Assembly: GCF_947491715.1 (NCBI RefSeq)
Contig: NZ_CANLKR010000001.1
Coordinates: 434,001-498,000 of the forward strand
Direction of reading: 5' to 3'
Length of the DNA: 64,000 nucleotides
DNA from: an uncultured Shewanella sp.
GTDB taxonomy: Bacteria; Pseudomonadota; Gammaproteobacteria; Enterobacterales; Shewanellaceae
A program made the translations under genes and the position numbers. Shown here piece by piece: positions 58,333 through 64,000 of the stretch. The notes beneath the pieces are model-generated. The model saw nothing but the letters and a program-made list of their open reading frames with translations, had not been told where the DNA came from and ran no database searches. How positions within the stretch are numbered: position 1 is the first letter of the stretch; each line of letters begins with the position of its first letter.

Positions 58333-59403
58333 ATGATGAAAGGTATTATTTTAGCAGGGGGGGCAGGCACGCGGCTTTATCCACTGACTCAGTTTATGTC
58401 TAAGCAATTATTATTGGTTAATGGTAAGCCAATGATACTGTATCCCTTATCTTTTTTAGTACAAGTAGGAATAAAAGAAGTCTTGTTGATCACTCGACCA
58501 AAAGATGCATCAGCATTTCGGCAATTATTGGGTGATGGAGAACGCTTCGGCATATCACTTGAGTACGCGATTCAACAAGAGCCTAAAGGGATCGCAGAGT
58601 CTTTTATTATCGCAGGATCTTTTATCGGTGATGATGATGTCTGTTTAATATTGGGTGACAATTTCTTCTACGGCCAGTCACTTTTTAATGATTTAAAACA
58701 CAAAAAATACTTTAGTCCTGCAAGGGGCGCGGGGGCGACTGTGTTTGGCTATGAGGTGGAGGAATCTCAGCACTATGGAATAGCAACACTGGATCAATCT
58801 AACCAAGTGATTGAGATTGAAGAGAAGCCTTTACAATCAAAATCTAATATCGCTATTACGGGTTTATATTGCTTTGATCATCGTGTTACTGAATTTGCTA
58901 AAAGGGTGGTGCCATCAAAAAGAGGCGAGCTTGAAATCACTTCCATTAATCAGATGTATCTTGAACGTGGTGAATTAACTGTGGAATTACTGGGCTCAGA
59001 TGTAAGTTGGTTTGATATGGGAACCCATGAAAAATTAAGGGATGCATCTTCCTTTATTGAGCGAATAGAAGCGCAAGCGGGTCAGTGTATACTAGGGCCT
59101 GTTGACCTTTGGTGGCTAAATTATGTCCGAGATAAACGTGTTTCAATCGCGACGGGAGGGATGACGCCTAGTGATCTAAGCCCTCTTTCTTTAACAAAGG
59201 GGCTCCCAACAAAGAGTAAAACACGTTTAGCCGTATCCTACGGACAGCGTTTGTGGCTCCTTTCTACGGCGTTATCACTTGTTTATGTAGAATTACTACA
59301 CCACACAAGCTCTGCCTTGTATAAAGAACCCACAAACTGCTGCAGAAATCATCACCAAAGATTAACAGGCCCTAACAATGACATCGTATATGACAGAAAA
59401 TGA
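58333..59403 (+). CDS. rfbA: Glucose-1-phosphate thymidylyltransferase, copy 2, C-terminus replaced by an inserted element
   Basis: The first ~253 residues are a normal RfbA with [41 protein letters not shown] and EEKPLQSKSNIAITGLYCFD. From residue 255 the sequence departs completely from the family and continues for 102 residues encoded almost entirely by a 278-bp MITE-like insertion. The C-terminal helical part present in copy 1 (CLEEIAHR...NDYGQYL) is missing, so activity and dimer assembly are doubtful. Removing the element with one TA would leave 269 residues, still lacking the normal end, so a separate deletion is likely. Confidence 0.88.
   Translation: MMKGIILAGGAGTRLYPLTQFMSKQLLLVNGKPMILYPLSFLVQVGIKEVLLITRPKDASAFRQLLGDGERFGISLEYAIQQEPKGIAESFIIAGSFIGDDDVCLILGDNFFYGQSLFNDLKHKKYFSPARGAGATVFGYEVEESQHYGIATLDQSNQVIEIEEKPLQSKSNIAITGLYCFDHRVTEFAKRVVPSKRGELEITSINQMYLERGELTVELLGSDVSWFDMGTHEKLRDASSFIERIEAQAGQCILGPVDLWWLNYVRDKRVSIATGGMTPSDLSPLSLTKGLPTKSKTRLAVSYGQRLWLLSTALSLVYVELLHHTSSALYKEPTNCCRNHHQRLTGPNNDIVYDRK
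59093..59374 (+). mobile_element. 278-bp MITE-like insertion with terminal inverted repeats and TA duplication
   Basis: GGGCCTGTTGACCTTTGG (59095-59112) and CCAAAGATTAACAGGCCC (59355-59372) are inverted repeats matching at 16 of 18 positions. Both outer ends are flanked by TA (59093-59094 and 59373-59374), consistent with a TA target duplication. Inside are two hairpins: AGCCC...GGGCT with inner CTTT/AAAG at 59179-59204 and CCGTA-TCC-TACGG at 59231-59243. No transposase gene fits in the element, so it is a miniature non-autonomous transposon that would need a partner transposase. TA target and short termini suggest an IS630- or IS5-type relative, but I cannot name the family. Confidence 0.9.
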
Positions 59404-59415
59404 TAAGGCGCTCTT

Positions 59416-60306
59416 GTGCTAGTGCTAGTGGTAGGGAAAAAGGGGCAGTTAGGGAGCCACCTTTTTAGGGTATTAAAACAGAGCCCAGATCTTGATGTTA
59501 TCGAAATACCTGAATGCGACATCACCAATAAATTTGCGATTAATAATAGGATTAATCAATCTCGCCCTGATGTTATTGTTAATGCCGCGGCTTACACCTG
59601 TGTTGAGCAAGCAGAAATGGAAAAAGAAATAGCCTTTAATGTGAATAATAAGGGGGCGTGTTTATTAGCTCAAGCGTCAAAGGATATAGGGGCAATGCTT
59701 ATCCATATGTCGACTGACTATGTATTTGATGGCAGTAATAAACATGCTTATAAAGAAAATGATGTGCCTAATCCCCAAAGTATTTATGGAAAGAGCAAAT
59801 TAGCGGGTGAAGCGGCAATCGTTAACACTTGCCCTCGGCATATTATCATTCGTACTGCTTGGTTATTCAGTGTTCAAGACAATAATTTTGTGAGCACTAT
59901 GCTAACATTAGGACGAGATCGTGATGAACTCAGTATTGTCGATGATCAGTACGGCGGGCCGACTTATGTGGGGGATCTTGCAAATGCTATCCTTCATATC
60001 ATGATGCAATTTAAGCAAGTGGGAAGACTCAATTGGGGAGTTTATCACTTTTCAGGCTTCCCTTATGTGACTTGGTATCAATTTGCTCAGCATATTTTTA
60101 AGCAAGCACATAAACAAAAAACAATCGATAAACCCCCTCGTTTAGTGCCTATTTCCAGTCAAGATTATCCATCGAATGTTAATCGTCCTGCAAATTCAAC
60201 ACTCAATTGTACCAAAATTGAGCGAGAGCTTGGTATCGAGATGGTAGATTGGTCTAAGGCATTGCCTGTGGTCATAGAGCAGTTTATGGAGAGTCAGTAT
60301 CAATAA
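59416..60306 (+). CDS. rfbD: dTDP-4-dehydrorhamnose reductase, copy 2
   Basis: Same enzyme as copy 1: an N-terminal GKKGQLGSHLF nucleotide motif, AAAYTCVEQAE, MSTDYVFDG and the catalytic YGKSKLAGE. The 296-residue frame begins at GTG 59416, 12 bases after the altered end of rfbA copy 2, with no strong ribosome site visible. The insertion upstream may have removed the coupling to rfbA. It ends in an overlap with rfbC (AATAATG). Confidence 0.93.
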   Translation: MLVLVVGKKGQLGSHLFRVLKQSPDLDVIEIPECDITNKFAINNRINQSRPDVIVNAAAYTCVEQAEMEKEIAFNVNNKGACLLAQASKDIGAMLIHMSTDYVFDGSNKHAYKENDVPNPQSIYGKSKLAGEAAIVNTCPRHIIIRTAWLFSVQDNNFVSTMLTLGRDRDELSIVDDQYGGPTYVGDLANAILHIMMQFKQVGRLNWGVYHFSGFPYVTWYQFAQHIFKQAHKQKTIDKPPRLVPISSQDYPSNVNRPANSTLNCTKIERELGIEMVDWSKALPVVIEQFMESQYQ

Positions 60307-60845
60307 TGAAAGTGATTAATACTCAAATTGAAGATGTGAAAGTGATTATTCCAGCGCTATTTGGTGATGAAAGGGGATTTTTTATGGAAACTTGGCGACA
60401 AGATATTTTTAATGACCAAGTCGCCAACAGAGAATTTGTTCAGGATAACCATTCGCGATCTCAGCGTGGCGTGCTTAGAGGTTTACATTATCAAACTGAG
60501 CAAACTCAAGGGAAATTGATCAGGGTGATAAGTGGGAAAGTATTCGATGTGGCAGTGGATATGAGGAAAAACTCCGCCACATATGGCCATTGGGTGGGGC
60601 AAGAGTTATCTGCAAAAAATAGACGTCAACTTTGGGTCCCTGAAGGTTTTGCCCATGGTTTTTATGTGATGAGTGATATTGCAGAATGCGTGTACAAATG
60701 CACGAACTATTATCACAGTGATTCTGAGGTGAGCCTCAATTGGAATGATCCAAGCCTTGATATAACTTGGCCTCTAAGTGACGCTCCCCTTTTGTCCGAT
60801 AAAGATAAAAAAGGGGTGAGTTTTGATAAGGCGCCTTCTTTTTAG
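60306..60845 (+). CDS. rfbC: dTDP-4-dehydrorhamnose 3,5-epimerase, copy 2
   Basis: Same enzyme as copy 1: LFGDERGFFMETWRQD, QDNHSRSQRGVLRGLHYQ with the catalytic His, and VPEGFAHGFYV. The 179-residue product is complete. Its stop is separated by a single base from the stop of the convergent RHS gene, with no terminator between them. Confidence 0.94.
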   Translation: MKVINTQIEDVKVIIPALFGDERGFFMETWRQDIFNDQVANREFVQDNHSRSQRGVLRGLHYQTEQTQGKLIRVISGKVFDVAVDMRKNSATYGHWVGQELSAKNRRQLWVPEGFAHGFYVMSDIAECVYKCTNYYHSDSEVSLNWNDPSLDITWPLSDAPLLSDKDKKGVSFDKAPSF

Positions 60846-60846
60846 C

Positions 60847-63800
60847 CTATTTTTCCTTGTAATTATCATCAAAGCCATGGCACGGTGCTTTTGTGCAGCT
60901 TATGCTTCTTGCATTCCAATTGAGGATAAATCCACCAATAAAACCATTTATAAAGTCCATGGTGCCTAACTTGGTTACTGCGCCGCCGTAAGCAGCATTT
61001 CCAAAGGGGAGTGCATTCAATTCACCTGTTGAGGTAAAGCCTTTGGCGGCTAAATTATTACAGGTTATTGCGCCTAAACTGTGACAGACACCGAGTTTTT
61101 TGTAACCTTGACGAACAACATTGTAGCCCACGGCATCCATCAGTCCTTGATAGCCTAATAGTGTGTCATTCACATCCCAAATAATGCCAACAATACCTTT
61201 AATACCATCTTCTCGAGTGGTAAAGCCAAAAATATTGCAAGAATCTTGATCGCATCGAGCGCGAGTGCCCGTTAATTTGACTCCAATAAATGAGTTTACA
61301 GTTAAAAGGGCATTAAATTCTGTCAAAGACAGCCCCGCTTTATGGGCGAGTTTTTCAACGCCTTTGGCGGCATATTTTGTGGCAAAGGCATGTTGCAGGT
61401 TGCCTATAATCTCATCGGGTTGATCCATACCATAATACAGAGTCCTAACCACACGGCCTACATCAGGGTTAATATTGTCGATGGCAAGCAGCGCGATAGC
61501 CTCGGTGCTAAATTCAGGTGTACCATTAACTTGTGCCATCACATAAGTAATGATCCCCGCTTTGAAAGCGGCTCTTAAACTCCCTGATGCATAATAGGCG
61601 CGGTCAAAGGCAAAATGTGCCGATGCGAGAGTGCCAAAGACGGGAATGTAGGTCAGCGCCGTTTGAGTAAAATTCGCTAAGGTTGGATTTTTCTGAAAAA
61701 CATATTTTTGAGAGTGTTCCCGTCCATCAATTTTACCTAAAAATTTATAAACTTTTTCAAAGAAGTTATATCCACTGGGATCGGTATAGCGTAATGGGTT
61801 ATTGAGAACATAACTGAATCGGTTGTAATTTTGTAGGTTTTGAGGAGATTGAATACTGGGATCCGCTTGTAAAAATCGACTTAAAATAGGATCATATATT
61901 CGGCCACCCATTTGAATAATATTCAGTGTGGGGAGAGTTTCATGATCTGTGTATGCTTGAGCAATTGGTTTTGTAGCGTGAATAAGACTGTTATGTTCAA
62001 TTTCCATTGCATGACCAAATGCAGTATAAAAATATTGCTTAGTGACTTGGCCCGATTGATTTGTGATGCTTAAATTTGAACCTTGATGATCCCCGTGTTG
62101 GTAGTGTACTTCTTCTTGTGTTGCTTGACTGGGGAATTGATCTCGTTCAATCACAATGTTATTAATGAAATACCGATGACGAGTGCGCTCTATGGTGTCA
62201 TCAAGGATGAGCTGTTCTTTTTGATAAACTTGCCCAACATAATGAGTATTACGAATTGTTAAGTTTCCATCTCTGAAGCGTTTATCAATCCGGCTCATCA
62301 CATTCTGATCAGGTGTGTAGTGATACAGGCTATTGCTCTCGCCTTGCTGGATCTTTTTGATTTTATTCACGCTATAATAACTGAACTCTCTCGTACCATC
62401 AGAGAGGATGTTACCATTATTATCATAGGTGAATTCTGAATAGTGCTGCCCCTCTACCAGGGCATTAACGAGACGGTTAGTACTGGTACTTTGTTGGTAT
62501 TCATAATTGGCTAACGTCAACTGTGCATTTCCATTGAGTTCCCCTTTGCGTGTTTTGATGTTGCCAAAACCATCATATTGATATTGTTCAGAATACCCAT
62601 GAGGTGATAAGTGACCTTTCCCGACACTGAGCTGACGATTTGTTAATCGATTTAAATTGTCATAAGTAAAAGATTCATTGAAGGCAAGGTTAAGGAGTCC
62701 TTGATGGTAGTAGCTATGTGAGCGGCTACCTAAATTGCCTTTTTGATCATATTCTCCATAGCTAAGTTGATGAATGTTCTGGTTACCATGCTTGACATTG
62801 ACAGTATAAAGCCGGCCTGTTTTAGGGTTAAAACCTTTGACTTCTTGGGTGCCATTACCAAAGTGTTGCTCGGTGATATTGCCATAGGGATCGGTGGCAA
62901 TAATTTTACGTAAGGCTCGACCTTTATTATCTTTTTGTAAATATAAATAATGTTGGGCATTATAGTAAAAATTAACATAGAAGAGCCCATGATTACTGGG
63001 ATAGTATTGGCGACTTAATTGGCCTTTACTATTGTATTGATAGACTATGTTATAGTTTGTTCCATCGAGTACATAGTTTATTTTTTGAGTACGACCAAAG
63101 TCATCATAGTGGTATTGTTCGCTGTATTTTATTGGTTCTGTACTTGCGCAATTGATCGGTATAGTGTCGGCTTTGCTCCATTGTTTTAGACTACTGATTT
63201 TCCCCGCACTTTTATTATGGCTATTACCACTGTAGTACCAACAAGATAAGCTCTCATTATTTTCCTGTCGTATTTTTCTGCCTATTGCATCATAGCCTAA
63301 CAGACTGACTTGATTTTCCCCGTCTGTTTGCGCAATGACTTCTTTAAAACCGTTGTAAGTATACGCCCATGAGCCTTTATCGGGATCTTGAGTCGTCAGT
63401 AGCTGCCCGTAATCATTAAAATGAGATAATATGACTTGTGTCTGATTGATATTGGCATGGTTTTTTGCTGTGAGAGTCACTTTATTTTGTTGATTAAAGG
63501 CATCGTAATAATAACGAATATATTGCCCTGCCACATTTTTAAGAGACACTAGCAAGCCGTCAGGGCTGTAGGTGTAATAGGATGCTTGCCCTTTTTCATC
63601 AATACGGGTGGTCGTAAGGCCATTAATTTTTGTCCATCGACTGACGGTACTTGATTCAGTCGGAATGGCTTTTTTATAGACTCTGCCTAGATTGTCATAA
63701 AATGTTTGCTGGTAATGTGACGATGCACTGGTAAATTGCGGCGTTGAAATATGTGTACGTAATCCTTGAGGGTTATAATACATGGACGTCACAACCCAAC

Positions 63801-64000
63801 TGCCATTAAAGCTTTTTACCTTTTGTTCTCTTTCACGTCCAAAAGGATCGAGGTAACTGATTTTGGCTGGTTGATTACTGCTGGTTTGAGTTTCTGTTAT
63901 GTAGTTTTTATCACAACCGGCACAATAGCTTCGGCTAATTTTAGTATAATTTCCATCGGCTAAACGTTGCTCAATACTGCGTCCGACTATATCGAAAAAT
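60847..64000 (-). CDS. RHS/YD-repeat protein with lipase-motif C-terminal domain, 5' end outside the window
   Basis: The frame is open from the window edge to 60847, at least 1050 residues. It consists of many YD repeats (YNNDGLL-like: YSPDGLLVSL, YDAFNQQNKVTL, YQYDGFGNIKTR). It then has the conserved RHS core end GGRIYDPILSRFLQADP...NRFSYVLNNPLRYTDPSGYNFFEK, after which a ~300-residue unique tail begins. That tail is partly hydrophobic (about ANFTQTALTYIPVFGTLASAHFAF) and has VCHSLGAITCNN, which looks like the GxSxG nucleophile elbow of alpha/beta hydrolases with Cys for the first Gly, and several cysteines. RHS proteins build a shell around a C-terminal toxin. This could be one, with a lipase-like or other activity, but no immunity gene follows it. 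Confidence 0.88.
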   Translation of the reverse strand, partial: FFDIVGRSIEQRLADGNYTKISRSYCAGCDKNYITETQTSSNQPAKISYLDPFGREREQKVKSFNGSWVVTSMYYNPQGLRTHISTPQFTSASSHYQQTFYDNLGRVYKKAIPTESSTVSRWTKINGLTTTRIDEKGQASYYTYSPDGLLVSLKNVAGQYIRYYYDAFNQQNKVTLTAKNHANINQTQVILSHFNDYGQLLTTQDPDKGSWAYTYNGFKEVIAQTDGENQVSLLGYDAIGRKIRQENNESLSCWYYSGNSHNKSAGKISSLKQWSKADTIPINCASTEPIKYSEQYHYDDFGRTQKINYVLDGTNYNIVYQYNSKGQLSRQYYPSNHGLFYVNFYYNAQHYLYLQKDNKGRALRKIIATDPYGNITEQHFGNGTQEVKGFNPKTGRLYTVNVKHGNQNIHQLSYGEYDQKGNLGSRSHSYYHQGLLNLAFNESFTYDNLNRLTNRQLSVGKGHLSPHGYSEQYQYDGFGNIKTRKGELNGNAQLTLANYEYQQSTSTNRLVNALVEGQHYSEFTYDNNGNILSDGTREFSYYSVNKIKKIQQGESNSLYHYTPDQNVMSRIDKRFRDGNLTIRNTHYVGQVYQKEQLILDDTIERTRHRYFINNIVIERDQFPSQATQEEVHYQHGDHQGSNLSITNQSGQVTKQYFYTAFGHAMEIEHNSLIHATKPIAQAYTDHETLPTLNIIQMGGRIYDPILSRFLQADPSIQSPQNLQNYNRFSYVLNNPLRYTDPSGYNFFEKVYKFLGKIDGREHSQKYVFQKNPTLANFTQTALTYIPVFGTLASAHFAFDRAYYASGSLRAAFKAGIITYVMAQVNGTPEFSTEAIALLAIDNINPDVGRVVRTLYYGMDQPDEIIGNLQHAFATKYAAKGVEKLAHKAGLSLTEFNALLTVNSFIGVKLTGTRARCDQDSCNIFGFTTREDGIKGIVGIIWDVNDTLLGYQGLMDAVGYNVVRQGYKKLGVCHSLGAITCNNLAAKGFTSTGELNALPFGNAAYGGAVTKLGTMDFINGFIGGFILNWNARSISCTKAPCHGFDDNYKEK

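Noticed and set aside
59104..59360. A transposase gene inside the inserted element of rfbA copy 2
   Set aside because: The element is only 278 bp and no frame codes for a transposase-like protein; the open frame is simply read-through from rfbA.
57221..60845. The second rfb set as a recent tandem duplication of the first
   Set aside because: The four proteins differ too much in sequence along their length, and copy 1 has extra residues at the rfbB end.
63766..63963. 65-codon plus-strand frame opposite the RHS gene
   Set aside because: It is antisense to the continuous RHS frame, which is open to the edge of the window, and has no support of its own.

Overview
The window looks like a chromosomal segment of a Shewanella-type gammaproteobacterium. 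The evidence is the polar-flagellum and chemotaxis gene order (flhA-flhF-flhG-fliA-cheY-cheZ-cheA-cheB-parC-parP-cheW-DUF2802), an rcsF-trmO-proS block, an H-NS gene, and an RfaH gene together with an RfaH-recruiting ops element. The DNA is AT-rich throughout and most so in the polysaccharide genes. I saw no rRNA, tRNA or CRISPR array.

Layout. Positions 1-140 hold the 5' end of an unidentified minus-strand gene. Positions 424-13932 are the flagellar export and regulation plus chemotaxis block, including the ParC/ParP system for polar placement of chemoreceptor arrays. Positions 14364-25027 hold cell-envelope and transport genes: MlaA without a lipobox, an RssB-like response regulator with a degenerate phosphatase domain, a POT peptide transporter, RfaH, a KefB/C-type antiporter, a DUF885 metallopeptidase, an SGNH hydrolase and a patatin phospholipase. 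Positions 25296-30373 (minus strand) hold proS, a hexapeptide acetyltransferase, trmO, rcsF, about 1 kb with no recognisable gene, and hns. Positions 30740-35112 hold etfBA, an NhaC-family antiporter and tdk.

Positions 35650-57041 are a Wzx/Wzy-dependent surface polysaccharide locus. It begins with a perfect FNR-type box, an ops element and a 14-codon leader ORF. It then runs wza-wzb-wzc, wbpA-B-D-E, wzx, wbpI, a GT4 glycosyltransferase, a Wzy-like polymerase, rfbBADC, a GT2 glycosyltransferase, an epimerase/reductase, a PglC-like priming transferase and a WbpM-like dehydratase, and ends at a strong terminator. The genes predict UDP-ManNAc3NAcA, dTDP-L-rhamnose and probably UDP-QuiNAc. With one priming enzyme and two glycosyltransferases, the repeat unit would be a trisaccharide. 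RfaH from 18583 probably acts on this operon.

Positions 57221-60845 hold a second, divergent rfbBADC set. Its rfbA is interrupted by a 278-bp MITE-like element with 18-bp inverted termini and a TA target duplication. The window ends in a large minus-strand RHS/YD-repeat protein. Its C-terminal domain contains a lipase-like CHSLGA motif, and no immunity gene follows it.
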